64,000 nucleotides of DNA from contig NZ_FMUS01000001.1 of assembly GCF_900101495.1 (NCBI RefSeq), positions 186,001 to 250,000 on the forward strand, read 5' to 3'. Made by a program: the position numbers and the translations under genes. The stretch is from Alkaliphilus peptidifermentans DSM 18978. Its GTDB lineage: Bacteria; Bacillota; Clostridia; Peptostreptococcales; Natronincolaceae. This document shows positions 44,164 to 53,326 of this stretch, piece after piece (within the stretch, counting starts at the first letter, position 1; the number at the start of each line of letters is the position of its first letter). The notes beneath the pieces were generated by a model that was not told the DNA's origin, ran no database searches, and saw only the letters and a program-made list of their open reading frames with translations.

Positions 44164-44601
44164 ATGCGAATTTATGTATTTAAAAAACGCAATCTTTATA
44201 TTCTTGCTGCAATCTTGATAGTAGTTATTTTGGGCTTAATACTATTATGGCAATTTACAAAAGATAAGACTGTAAGCAGTCTACAATTAAAATATACCTA
44301 TAGCCAGATATTACCCGAAGAAGCGCAACTTCTAATGAGTAATAATCCTGAAGTAGTAATATTAGATGTTCGCGATAAAAAAGACTATGATAAAGGTCAT
44401 ATCAAGGATGCTATAGCCATTCCTTATAAGAACTTAAGGGGACAATTAGATGAACTTGATTATAGAAATACTTATCTCATCTATTGCAATACAGGTAAAG
44501 ATAGTGCAAAGGCATCAAAAATAATGGCTGAATCCGGTTACCCCAGGGTATTTTCTCTAGTAGGAGGTTATAAAAAGTGGCCCTATGAAATTAAAAAATA
44601 G
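44164..44601 (+). CDS. Membrane-anchored rhodanese-domain protein
   Basis: A 145-residue protein: one N-terminal transmembrane anchor (LYILAAILIVVILGLILLWQ), then a single rhodanese domain with VVILDVRDKKDYDKGHIKDA and the active-site loop YCNTGKDSA, where the Cys carries persulfide or thiol chemistry. The domain probably faces outside. AAGGGGTG is upstream of the ATG at 44164. It follows ytrI by 71 bases in the same direction. Substrate unknown. Confidence 0.88.
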   Translation: MRIYVFKKRNLYILAAILIVVILGLILLWQFTKDKTVSSLQLKYTYSQILPEEAQLLMSNNPEVVILDVRDKKDYDKGHIKDAIAIPYKNLRGQLDELDYRNTYLIYCNTGKDSAKASKIMAESGYPRVFSLVGGYKKWPYEIKK

Positions 44602-44605
44602 AAGG

Positions 44606-45610
44606 TTATATAATATATAGAAGATAAACAGTCAATAAGTATGATGAAAGTATAAAGACTGAGTCCCAGCCAATAGTTAAAAAAGTTCGTTTGCTTCTAT
44701 AAAAGAGTCCAATAACAGCAATGGAGCTCAGGATTATTCCTGCCATTGCTGTTATTGTGTGTTGTATGCTTATTACATTAAAGATTGACTCTTTGTAATA
44801 AACTAGATCTGTTACTGTTATCATTAGCATATTAAAAATATTACTACCCAGTACATTTCCAACAGCCATGTCATATGCACCTAGTTTAATAGCTGATATG
44901 GAGGCAACTAATTCTGGCAGAGATGTTGTGGCTGCAATTAATAGAGTACCTACAAAGGTCCGTCCTAAACCAGTTGCCTCTGCAATTACATCTCCTGTAT
45001 AGGCTAAATTTATTCCTGCCCAAATTATTATAGCAGATGCAAACCCAAATCCAATTATGGCTTTCTTAAGACTCACTCCTGATCCTTCTGTACCTTCTTC
45101 TACGTCATCAATTTGGACTTGTTTCGTCTTACTTTCATAACGTAGTATTAATATGGCTCCTAAAATGTATATGAAAAAAATAAGTAGACTACTTAAGCTT
45201 ATCCATCCCAATTGTATATCTATTCCGCCAATTTGAGAAGCTAAGATAGACATTGCGCCTATTGCAGACATCAAAATTCCAAACATTCCTGCCAGTATAT
45301 GGTTTGTTTTAACCTTGTCTAAAAATCTTCCTTGATTATGAAGTATATCAACTAATGCAAGTATCATTAAATTAAAAATATTACTACCAAATGCATTTCC
45401 AATGGCGATATCTGGTGCATCCATAAGGGCTGAGGATATGCTGGTTACAAATTCTGGTAGAGATGTTGCCCCTGCCATTAATATACCACCAACAAATCCA
45501 TAACCGAGGGAGGTCTTCGAGGCTATCACATCGCCATACTCCGACAGCTTTACACCTGAAAAAACCACCAGTATCCCACTAAATAAAAATAATAAGTATG
45601 TATATGTCAA
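44606..45610 (-). CDS. Ca2+/Na+ antiporter family membrane protein (YrbG-like)
   Basis: A 334-residue cation exchanger of the CaCA superfamily with about ten membrane segments. The two inverted alpha repeats are clear: GATSLPEFVTSISSALMDAP followed by IAIGNAFGSNIFN, and ATTSLPELVASISAIKLGAY followed by MAVGNVLGSNIFN. The conserved Glu in each (LPEF, LPEL) coordinates Ca2+ or Na+. It probably exports calcium at the expense of a sodium gradient. Convergent with the rhodanese gene, with only four bases between stops. Confidence 0.93.
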   Translation of the reverse strand: MTYTYLLFLFSGILVVFSGVKLSEYGDVIASKTSLGYGFVGGILMAGATSLPEFVTSISSALMDAPDIAIGNAFGSNIFNLMILALVDILHNQGRFLDKVKTNHILAGMFGILMSAIGAMSILASQIGGIDIQLGWISLSSLLIFFIYILGAILILRYESKTKQVQIDDVEEGTEGSGVSLKKAIIGFGFASAIIIWAGINLAYTGDVIAEATGLGRTFVGTLLIAATTSLPELVASISAIKLGAYDMAVGNVLGSNIFNMLMITVTDLVYYKESIFNVISIQHTITAMAGIILSSIAVIGLFYRSKRTFLTIGWDSVFILSSYLLTVYLLYII

Positions 45611-45699
45611 TGTTATCCCTCTCTTTAAATAGTATATATAATAGTGTTCCTAAAAAAACATATCTAATTAAAGAAAGCGAAAAAAATAGGATAAATATA

Positions 45700-45736
45700 A
45701 AAACCGTTACTTAGTTATTTTTTAAGTAACGGTTTT
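45700..45736 (-). terminator. Terminator after the 45750-46979 gene
   Basis: A perfect 14-bp inverted repeat, AAAACCGTTACTTA and complement. Its arm ACCGTTACT also occurs in the terminator at 4565-4620. Confidence 0.85.
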
Positions 45737-45749
45737 TATATGGAATCTA

Positions 45750-46979
45750 CTATATTTCTGTTTTCGCCAATGGTGTAGCTACTTTACCGGTTTTTACATC
45801 GATGTGTAGAAGCCAGTATCCACTGGCATTGTTATCATTACTTTCCACTCTACATGGATGCCAGTATGTAAATCCTGTTGAGCCTTTATATGGCTGCTCT
45901 TGATTTATTTTTCTACCCGGTATACCATAAACATAATATTTTGCAATATTCTCTTGGTCATATACAATACCAAAAATATAATGCTGATATAGATATATTT
46001 GTCGATGGTACTCTGAAGGCTGTTGATATGGATAGTAATTGGAGGTTTGATTTATCCCTTCAATATAAGCAATAAAGGGCATATAGCTTCTATATATCGT
46101 TTGATAATTGTAATAAATTTGCCACCATTGATAGCCTGCAAGATTATTGTCAAATGGATTAACCTTTGGAAACATTTTTAATGTACTCTCAATATATCCC
46201 TGTAATGATTTCAAGAGATTTTTTTCTCCAAAAGGATCATTAGCTGGTTCTTCTTTTTTATATGTATTATCAAATGATTCACTTTTATTAGGCTCTGCAA
46301 TTGTTTCCGACTCTAATTTATCCTCTTCAAAAGAATAGCTAGCCTGTGGTGTTGACTCCTCTATTTCTTCTTTGCTTGATTCTTTGTCTACAGGTTCTTT
46401 TGCCCCTATTACTGGTTTTTTCTCTGGTTCTTCTTTTTCTTGTATAGTTTCTTCAACCTTAATAGAGGTAGTTTCATTCCCTTTAGCTTTTTCATTAAAG
46501 CTAACAGCAGATTCTGACTTTTTAAAAGAACCAAACAGCTTACCCTCTATCATTGACTTCCAATTTATTTTTTCTTTATCTATGTATCCCACCAGCGGTG
46601 CTTCTAAGACCTTATTCTGTCCAATTGTTTCTGCAAGTAATACCAGTAAATTAAACTGGTCTATAGCTTCTCCTGAGGCCTTTACATTCTCTGCGTTGAA
46701 TTCCCACTGCATTTCACCTTTACCGTTACCATCTATCTCCATAGGTCCGATATCTACGATGTTTGGTTCTTTGTCCCCTTTTGCATTAATTAAATACCAT
46801 CGATATCGCATGTCTTTTCCTTCAGTTGACTTTAGATTTTGACAGTATAATGCCATAGTACCTTTCTCATTGCTTATTTCAACCTTTGCATATCCTTTAA
46901 GACCACCAAGCTTTGATTTTTCGAAAGTAGTATCTTCACCTTCAAGTATGACAAAAAATCTCCTATATCTTCTTTGCAT
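45750..46979 (-). CDS. Hypothetical two-domain protein of clostridial type
   Basis: A 409-residue protein without signal peptide or membrane segment. The first ~150 residues form a beta-rich domain starting MQRRYRRFFVILEGEDTTFE; the middle (about 150-260) is Glu/Lys/Ser-rich and probably disordered; the last ~150 residues are Tyr- and Trp-rich (YQWWQIYYNYQTIYRSYMPF, then YVYGIPGRK and TYWHPCRVES), suggesting a second folded domain. I do not recognise the family by name. The Tyr-rich end recalls spore coat or inner-spore proteins; this is inference. Single gene with its own terminator. Confidence 0.7.
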   Translation of the reverse strand: MQRRYRRFFVILEGEDTTFEKSKLGGLKGYAKVEISNEKGTMALYCQNLKSTEGKDMRYRWYLINAKGDKEPNIVDIGPMEIDGNGKGEMQWEFNAENVKASGEAIDQFNLLVLLAETIGQNKVLEAPLVGYIDKEKINWKSMIEGKLFGSFKKSESAVSFNEKAKGNETTSIKVEETIQEKEEPEKKPVIGAKEPVDKESSKEEIEESTPQASYSFEEDKLESETIAEPNKSESFDNTYKKEEPANDPFGEKNLLKSLQGYIESTLKMFPKVNPFDNNLAGYQWWQIYYNYQTIYRSYMPFIAYIEGINQTSNYYPYQQPSEYHRQIYLYQHYIFGIVYDQENIAKYYVYGIPGRKINQEQPYKGSTGFTYWHPCRVESNDNNASGYWLLHIDVKTGKVATPLAKTEI

Positions 46980-47151
46980 GTTTTCTCCCCCCTTTGCTTT
47001 TCATTGTCCTTTAAAAATTAGATATTCTGTATCATTATATGTAGCAATTTATAAATAGTTTACATATTTAACAAAAAAGTAATGGGATAATAAGGGTTCA
47101 CCATAAAATACTTAACAAAAAGTCTATATTGATGATTGAGGGATATAAAAA

Positions 47152-47179
47152 AGTAGAATTTGGCTAGTCAAATTCTACT
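47152..47179 (-). terminator. Terminator after ksgA
   Basis: AGTAGAATTTG/CAAATTCTACT stem with a T-run on the minus strand. Confidence 0.85.
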
Positions 47180-47222
47180 GGAATTACTCATTGATTATTA
47201 GTATTTTATCAAGTTTTCTAAA

Positions 47223-48086
47223 CTACAATATTTTACTTAGCTCATTGGATAGTTGTGCAAATTCCTCAATTGATAAGGTTTCGCCCCTTCTTTTTTCGTC
47301 AATTCCGCAGGTAGCCAATGTTTCTTTTAATAGTTCCTTATTTATTTGAAGTTTTCCAGAGCTAAGGGCATTCAACAGAGTTTTTCTTCTTTTGCCAAAA
47401 GAGTCCTTTACTACCTGAAAGAATAATTCCTCCCTTTCAACAGCTACTCTTGGCTTAGTAAGCACTTCTAACCTTATGACACTTGATTCCACCTTAGGCT
47501 GGGGAATAAACACTGATGGGGGTACATTTAACACTGTTTCTACATTGCAATAGTATTGAACTGCAACTGATAGAGCGCCATAATCCTTTGTTCCTGCCTT
47601 TGCCTTCATTCGTTCGGCAACTTCCTTTTGAATCATGATTATAATTGCTTTTACAGGAACCTTCTCTTCTAAAAATTTCATTATAATAGGTGTTGTAATA
47701 TAATAGGGTAGGTTACCAACTACAATTGTTTCTTTATCATCTAATTTTTCATTTATTAGACTATGTAAATCTAGCTTTAAAACATCCTTATTTATAATTT
47801 CAGTATTGTTATAATCCTTTAATGTTTCAGATAATATTGGTATTAGCTTTTGATCAATCTCTACAGCTACTACCTTTTTTGCCACTTCTGCTAGTCCCTG
47901 TGTTAGACTTCCTATTCCTGGGCCAATCTCTAGTACATAGGAGTTTTCAGTAATTCTAGCTCCATTGATTATCTTATCTATTATATTATTGTCTATTAGA
48001 AAGTTCTGTCCTAAGCTTTTGGAGAAATGAAAACCGTATTTTGAGACTATTTCTTTTGTTTTACTTGGTGAAGCAATTTTATCCAT
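47223..48086 (-). CDS. ksgA: 16S rRNA dimethyladenosine transferase
   Basis: A 287-residue RsmA/KsgA: GFHFSKSLGQNFLIDNNIID start, SAM motif YVLEIGPGIGSLTQGLAEV, and the catalytic VVGNLPYYITTPIIMKF (NLPY). It dimethylates two adjacent adenines near the 3' end of 16S rRNA. The ATG at 48086 has AGGG at suitable distance and overlaps the rnmV stop by eight bases, the usual rnmV-ksgA pair. Confidence 0.96.
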   Translation of the reverse strand: MDKIASPSKTKEIVSKYGFHFSKSLGQNFLIDNNIIDKIINGARITENSYVLEIGPGIGSLTQGLAEVAKKVVAVEIDQKLIPILSETLKDYNNTEIINKDVLKLDLHSLINEKLDDKETIVVGNLPYYITTPIIMKFLEEKVPVKAIIIMIQKEVAERMKAKAGTKDYGALSVAVQYYCNVETVLNVPPSVFIPQPKVESSVIRLEVLTKPRVAVEREELFFQVVKDSFGKRRKTLLNALSSGKLQINKELLKETLATCGIDEKRRGETLSIEEFAQLSNELSKIL

Positions 48087-48633
48087 TATTATCATCCCTA
48101 CTTTTCATCAGATTAATTGCTGCTTTAAATTCCTCCCTTGTTACACCGTAATGATTAAGCCTATTTAAAAACTGCTTACTATTGGCATAGCCTATACCCA
48201 GTGTTTGTCCAAGTATGTTCCTTCTCTCGGCTGCACCTTCAGTTCCTATAAGTTTATTTGTTATAAGGTCTATCTGAGAAAATTCACTTCTCTTTTCAAT
48301 CATTTCATACCGTACTTTGCTTAGTGCCATTTTTATACTCTCTGGTGATGCATTTTCTATACCAATATCGTCATTCTTTGTAGCTTCTTCCCTTGATAAA
48401 AAAGCATGCTTACATCCAGGTATCTTATTAGATATTGTTTTCCTTATTTTTTCGCCTGCAAAGTCTGGATCTGTAAAAATGATGACTCCTCGTTTTTTAG
48501 CTGCCGTTGCAATTCTTTCCATCACGGAAGGCGGTAAAGCAAATCCACCAGTGATAATTGTTTCTGCCTCTACAGCATTTTTTATGGCGGAAACATCATC
48601 CTTACCTTCCACTACTATTATTTCTTTAATCAT
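48079..48633 (-). CDS. rnmV: Ribonuclease M5
   Basis: A 184-residue TOPRIM nuclease: MIKEIIVVEGKDDVSAIKNA (catalytic Glu), IFTDPDFAGEKIRKTISNKI (DxD-type motif) and a C-terminal RNA-binding part with IGTEGAAERRNILGQTLGIG. RNase M5 trims the ends of 5S rRNA precursors. AGGAGG is five bases before the ATG at 48633. It precedes ksgA with an overlap and follows yabE, as in Bacillus. Confidence 0.95.
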   Translation of the reverse strand: MIKEIIVVEGKDDVSAIKNAVEAETIITGGFALPPSVMERIATAAKKRGVIIFTDPDFAGEKIRKTISNKIPGCKHAFLSREEATKNDDIGIENASPESIKMALSKVRYEMIEKRSEFSQIDLITNKLIGTEGAAERRNILGQTLGIGYANSKQFLNRLNHYGVTREEFKAAINLMKSRDDNNG

Positions 48634-48861
48634 ATTGTCCTCCTTATTGGATTGTGGTGTCATTATTTATCATTGGCTAATACTCTCTCCCACCCACCTG
48701 ATCATTTATTAAAGGATTTTCTCTAAATAGTGAAAGATTAGGCCCCTCATAGAAATTTTGGTTTTGTTTATTATATGAACTTTATAGTAGTAATAAACAC
48801 AATTATAACCAATAAACATACTTGTACATATATTATAGTATATTGCAAAATTAAACAAAAT

Positions 48862-48886
48862 AATAGACCAGTTAATCTGGTCTATT
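48862..48886 (-). terminator. Terminator overlapping the yabE stop
   Basis: AATAGACCAG/CTGGTCTATT, then ATTTTG on the minus strand; its 5' arm includes the last bases of the gene. Confidence 0.7.
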
Positions 48887-49916
48887 CTAATATATAAACT
48901 TTAACATTTCTTCTTCCGTATTTCAGGGCTTCACTTCTATCTTCAAAGAAAAGGTCTATTCTGTCACCCTTTATTGAGCTGCCGGTATCTTCTGCTACAG
49001 CAACACCATAGCTGGCAGTTCTATCCATGGATTCTATATAGAGCTTTGTTCCAAGTGGTATTACAGATGGATCAACCGCAACAACCCCTGGCCTAGCCTT
49101 GGTTCCACTTCTTGTAATTCCATAATATGGGTCGCCAGGGTTTTTCCCGGTACTCTCAAAGCCTGCATCATAGGCTGTTGCCTCCATGGTGAGTACTTCT
49201 GTGTAACGTCTAACCTCACCCCTAGAGGTTACAATATAATTCATAGTTCCTTTTTCAATAATTTCGTTGATGACGGGCTTATGAATCTTTTCTTCAACAA
49301 CCTCTCTTGCGATTTCAATTCCATCTTCATATGCAATTCTTAGTTTAACTTCCTTAAAGCCTGGTTCTCCTTCTTGAACGGTTTTCAAGTCGCCATGATC
49401 AAGTGAGTCGTTATACTTTATTATTGTTTGAAAGGGAATCTCTTGTTCTTCTACTAAAAATGTTTCTTCTACCCTTGTTATCCTCACAGTTTCGCCTGGC
49501 AACAGGGTTTCTTGAAGGGACGGTTCAACCTTATCTAATTCATCTATTTCTATTCCTAATGAGTTAAGTAGACTTTCAATTGTATTTTCTGCAGTATATA
49601 TAACCTGCTCTTCTCCAGCATCTATAAGCATAATTTCAAATGCGCGATGTATTATAATTCTCGTCCCATCTACTACCTTTTCGTGCAACTGGGGAATGAC
49701 CTTGTCATTCTCATCAAGCTGGATTCCTTCTTTTCTTAGTATGGCTTCTACTGAGCCTGCAAAGGTCGATACCTTTGTCTGTTGACCATCATGATCTATG
49801 ACAATTGTTTTGTTTAATTTCATGACACTTATTCCAGCAAATAAAACTAAAAGTGTCATGGCTGCAATAAAGATTTTTTTACTAAAAAATCTTTTACTGC
49901 TTAAAAAACTTTCCAT
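48882..49916 (-). CDS. yabE: YabE-like secreted protein with DUF348, G5 and 3D domains
   Basis: A 344-residue exported protein: N-terminal membrane segment or signal (KIFIAAMTLLVLFAGISVMK), two DUF348 ubiquitin-like repeats (FAGSVEAILRKEGIQLDEND; NTIESLLNSLGIEIDELDKV), a G5 domain, and a C-terminal 3D domain with MEATAYDAG, GITRSGTKARPG and AEDTGSSIKGDRIDLFF, whose three Asp residues mark lytic transglycosylases of the resuscitation-promoting/Stationary-phase Sps type. Probably a wall hydrolase. AGGAGG lies eight bases before the ATG at 49916. It precedes rnmV. Confidence 0.92.
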   Translation of the reverse strand: MESFLSSKRFFSKKIFIAAMTLLVLFAGISVMKLNKTIVIDHDGQQTKVSTFAGSVEAILRKEGIQLDENDKVIPQLHEKVVDGTRIIIHRAFEIMLIDAGEEQVIYTAENTIESLLNSLGIEIDELDKVEPSLQETLLPGETVRITRVEETFLVEEQEIPFQTIIKYNDSLDHGDLKTVQEGEPGFKEVKLRIAYEDGIEIAREVVEEKIHKPVINEIIEKGTMNYIVTSRGEVRRYTEVLTMEATAYDAGFESTGKNPGDPYYGITRSGTKARPGVVAVDPSVIPLGTKLYIESMDRTASYGVAVAEDTGSSIKGDRIDLFFEDRSEALKYGRRNVKVYILE

Positions 49917-50365
49917 TTTTATTTCCTCCTGTTCTTTTTGCACCAAAAACTTTGTTCATATAATTTTACCTTAAATAGATTATTTGTCAACCTTATTACC
50001 TTTAATTGGAACTTTTGCGCAATTTAGTATATTTTAATTATTAAGTATTTTATCAATTTCTATACATTTTTTTTAAAAAACTGGTAATAATATTTTATTG
50101 TTTGCTGATAAAAAAAAGCATTACTTTAGTTATTATGGTTGTTTGATGTAATACATTTGATGAAAAACAAAAATTTGCTATCTAACTTTACATATAAATC
50201 TACAATTAGCTATCATTCTATTGACTATTGTCTATTTCCCGGGAAATATGTCAGGGTATACTTAATTTAACGAATCTATTCGAACTATATATGATATTGA
50301 ATATATGTTTATAATAATGATATATTTAGATTGTATGATATAGAATAAAAATGGAGGCAGCTATT
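49917..50365. other. Divergent AT-rich intergenic region
   Basis: About 450 bases between the divergent yabE-like and CAP-domain genes. It contains a TTTCCCGGGAAATATG palindrome at about 50233-50250 and long A/T tracts. No gene or known RNA element was recognised. Confidence 0.4.
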
Positions 50366-51661
50366 ATGAGAAAGCTAAAAAAAGTAATTAGTTTAGTAGT
50401 TTTTACACTTTTATTTACCACTTTAATGAATTATTCTAATATATATGGTTATCAGGAAATAAAAATATATGTTAATCAACAACCCCTTTCTTTTGATGTT
50501 GGTGCTCGCAATATAAGTAATCGTGTCTTGGTGCCCTTTAGAGGTATACTAGAAGCGCTTGATGCTAAGGTTGAATGGGATGAAAAATCAAAAACCGTTA
50601 CTGCTAAAAAGGAAGACATCGAAATTAAGCTAACAATAGGGAGTACCATCGCATATAGAAATAATCAATCTTATCAATTGGATGTACCTGCACAAATCAT
50701 TAACAACCGGACCTTTATCCCAGTTAGGTTTGTTTCGGAAGCACTAGGATTAGACGTCCATTGGGATGGAATAAAACAGTCAGTATATATTACTGCTCCC
50801 TCAATTCCCTTCTCTTACAACGGTATTTCTTTAGGTTCTTCACTTGATAGTGTAGCTGCTAAATTTGGTAAACCTGTACGTATTGACTCTAGTGAATATA
50901 GTTTTGATTGGTATATTTACCACAATAATTATAAGGATTATGTTCAAATAGGTATAAATAATGAAAAGGTGGTGGCTCTATACAGTAATAACTCTGGCTG
51001 GAAAAATCACTATAGAATAGATATTAAAGATTCAAGTAACTATGTTAGAAATTTCTTAAAGGATCCGTTGGAAGGCATAATCAAGGGCAATACCAACTTT
51101 ATGCTACCTAAATTTGAAAATGGTAAAGAGGAATACTATGTTTATCAAACAAATAGTGGTTATTTAACTATATTCTTTGACTTACACAATAGTAATACAG
51201 TTTCTGCTATTCAAATTATAGATGCTAAAATAGAAGAAGCCTACAGAGCTTCTGATTATAGTACAAACACTTTACGCATTGCTTATGAAAAACAAGCTTT
51301 CGATTTAGTAAATACCACGAGGGTTCAAAAAGGATTAACACCTTTGCAATGGAGTAACGAAGCTGCTACTGCTGCATATAAGCATAGTAAAGATATGGGC
51401 ATCAATAAATATTTTGATCATACTAATTTAAAGAAAGAATCTGTAGCCAACAGGTTAATGACAGAAGGGATTAATTATAGGCGAGCAGGCGAGAACATTG
51501 CTGCTGGGCATCAAAATGCAATATTTGCCCATGAAAATTGGATGAATTCTGAGGGGCATAGAAAAATGATTTTAGGCGATTTTGAAAAGCTTGGAGTAGG
51601 TGTATGGTTTGGAGGCCCATTTAAAATATATTACACAGAAAATTTTTATACTGCTAAATAA
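50366..51661 (+). CDS. Secreted CAP-domain protein with copper amine oxidase-type stalk domain
   Basis: A 431-residue secreted protein. A signal peptide (KVISLVVFTLLFTTLMNYSN) is followed by a copper-amine-oxidase N-terminal-like (stalk) region with VPFRGILEALDAKVEWDEKS and VPVRFVSEALGLDVHWDGIK, then a DUF4309-like middle (SLGSSLDSVAAKFGKPVRID) and a C-terminal CAP/SCP domain from about residue 310 (AFDLVNTTRVQKGLTPLQWS, AYKHSKDMG, and HENWMNSEGHRKMILGD). CAP domains of spore formers (YkwD-like) are extracellular; function unknown. GGAGG lies eight bases before the ATG at 50366. Confidence 0.9.
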   Translation: MRKLKKVISLVVFTLLFTTLMNYSNIYGYQEIKIYVNQQPLSFDVGARNISNRVLVPFRGILEALDAKVEWDEKSKTVTAKKEDIEIKLTIGSTIAYRNNQSYQLDVPAQIINNRTFIPVRFVSEALGLDVHWDGIKQSVYITAPSIPFSYNGISLGSSLDSVAAKFGKPVRIDSSEYSFDWYIYHNNYKDYVQIGINNEKVVALYSNNSGWKNHYRIDIKDSSNYVRNFLKDPLEGIIKGNTNFMLPKFENGKEEYYVYQTNSGYLTIFFDLHNSNTVSAIQIIDAKIEEAYRASDYSTNTLRIAYEKQAFDLVNTTRVQKGLTPLQWSNEAATAAYKHSKDMGINKYFDHTNLKKESVANRLMTEGINYRRAGENIAAGHQNAIFAHENWMNSEGHRKMILGDFEKLGVGVWFGGPFKIYYTENFYTAK

Positions 51662-51722
51662 AGTGATAACAAAGAATTAGTAAGTATAAACGAAATTATA
51701 GAGTATTAAAATTCCCTTAACA

Positions 51723-51770
51723 AAAATGCACCCCCATTTAGATTTCTATCTAACACTTGAGGTGCATTTT
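51723..51770. terminator. Bidirectional terminator
   Basis: AAAATGCACC/GGTGCATTTT arms around an AT-rich loop, between the convergent CAP and HD-GYP genes. Confidence 0.75.
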
Positions 51771-51788
51771 ATTTATTTCGTTTTGTTT

Positions 51789-52907
51789 TTATGTGAAGTC
51801 TAGAATTTCTATATCTTTGTTTTCGCTTGCCCCCAAATCAATTACTAGATCTGAGTTGCTTAGCTTTATTATTGGTCTATGGATGTTTTGCTTTGGTACG
51901 AAAACAATTCGTCCTTCATTTCCATTGGATAATTTAACATTTTGACCAATAAAGCAGTTTCCGATTCGATGTAAAAAAATGTATAAAATCTCTGCATCTA
52001 ACTTATCTAAATATTCTTGTTCCATTATCTTAATAGCATTAAAGGGCGTCATTTTAGGTCTATAGGGTCTTTCGGAGGTAAGGGCATTGTAGACATCTGC
52101 AATTGCTATTAATCGTGCAAATAGAGGTATCTTATCACCCGTTAAACCCATCGGGTATCCACTTCCATCCATTCTTTCATGATGAAATAGTACTGCTTTT
52201 TTAACTTCTTCATTTATAAAATCATACTTTTTTATTAGTTCATGACTATAAACAACATGTTTTTGGCATTCGAGTTTTTCATCATAGGTTAACTGTTCTT
52301 TTTTATTAAGTAATTCCACCGGCACTTGAATTTTTCCAACATCTGTCAGAAGTGCACTGAGGGTTAGATTTTGAAGTTTATCTTCAGTCAAATTAAGCCA
52401 TTTTCCTAGTGCGTAGCTAATCAGTGTAACATTTTGACTATGGGCATAGGTTATATCATCGTAATCTTTAATCTTTTCGATTAATTGGAATATGTTAAGC
52501 CGTCCATTAAAAACAGAAAGTGATTTCATGATATTCTTCTTCATGCCATCCTCTTTGATGGATTCACCCTTAACAATTGATTGGAAGTCATTTTGCAGGT
52601 TTTTTTGAACATCCATAAAGTTACTTCGGAAGCTTTCAACCTCTTCTTTTTCCATTTCATCAATTAACCTATCATCAGCTATGATACTATTCATGATCTC
52701 TATTGATTCTTCTTCAAGCTTAACTCTAACCCTTTTAATTTGATGCTGTTCAAGTAGGTTTTGTATCTTTTCAATCTCTTTCAATTCTGTTCCGGCAGTA
52801 AGTAGAATATTTCCATATCTATTTACCACTTCGGTCTCAAGAATCATACCCTCTTCAATATGATCTACTAGAACATCTCGATAATCTCTCTTTATTGAAT
52901 AAGCCAT
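51789..52907 (-). CDS. HD-GYP domain protein with an altered HD motif
   Basis: A 372-residue cytoplasmic protein: an N-terminal region starting MAYSIKRDYRDVLVDHIEEG (DUF3391-like), a helical linker, an HD-GYP domain from about 135 to 310, and a C-terminal ~60-residue beta extension. The GYP signature is intact (FHHERMDGSGYPMGLTGDKI), as is IADVYNALTSERPYR. The HD pair, normally H-D-x-G-K, reads T-D-V-G-K (Thr188-Asp189), so a metal-binding His is missing. HD-GYP enzymes hydrolyse c-di-GMP; this one may be weakened or a sensor. c-di-GMP riboswitches lie in the same window. GGGGGAGG precedes the ATG. Confidence 0.9.
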   Translation of the reverse strand: MAYSIKRDYRDVLVDHIEEGMILETEVVNRYGNILLTAGTELKEIEKIQNLLEQHQIKRVRVKLEEESIEIMNSIIADDRLIDEMEKEEVESFRSNFMDVQKNLQNDFQSIVKGESIKEDGMKKNIMKSLSVFNGRLNIFQLIEKIKDYDDITYAHSQNVTLISYALGKWLNLTEDKLQNLTLSALLTDVGKIQVPVELLNKKEQLTYDEKLECQKHVVYSHELIKKYDFINEEVKKAVLFHHERMDGSGYPMGLTGDKIPLFARLIAIADVYNALTSERPYRPKMTPFNAIKIMEQEYLDKLDAEILYIFLHRIGNCFIGQNVKLSNGNEGRIVFVPKQNIHRPIIKLSNSDLVIDLGASENKDIEILDFT

Positions 52908-53119
52908 TCATTAACCTCCCCCATGCATTATAAAATAATACACCTTTAGATATATATCGGAATAAAACCCTATTAAAAGAATAATAAGGAGTAAAAATAG
53001 GACTATAGTAACTATATTATTCGAATATTCGTCAAAAAAACTGAAAATCCTTCTGAATTTTTGATTATTAACTACAAAAAGTACTATCTTAATTTATTAC
53101 TTATACTATAGTAAAGAAC
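52908..53119. other. Upstream region of the HD-GYP gene
   Basis: AT-rich, contains the likely promoter; no other feature recognised. Confidence 0.3.
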
Positions 53120-53300
53120 GAACAAAAGCATTTCATGCGTTAATTATCTATGGATAAATGCTTTTGTTTTCCAAAGGAACCCCTGAGTTCCTTAGGACGC
53201 TTCGCTGTATCCTCCTCATTGATCATAAGGGGGAACGCCCCCTTAACAACCCCGTATTACATAGGAAGTTCTGAAGGAACTTTACTATTAAACAATAAAT
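53120..53300. repeat. ~180-bp structured intergenic element, copy B
   Basis: The second copy of the 40014-40190 element in the same orientation. The core from CCAAAGGAACCCCTG to CCCCCTTAACAACCCCG is nearly identical. Stem differences are partly compensated: GGAACCCCTGAGTTCC keeps its stem, and the loop of the G/C hairpin changes from CTCG to AACG. The right-hand hairpin is diverged. It lies between tatD and the HD-GYP gene, again after the 3' end of a minus-strand gene. Confidence 0.85.
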
Positions 53301-53326
53301 AAGATAGTACTTTGATTTTAATATGT

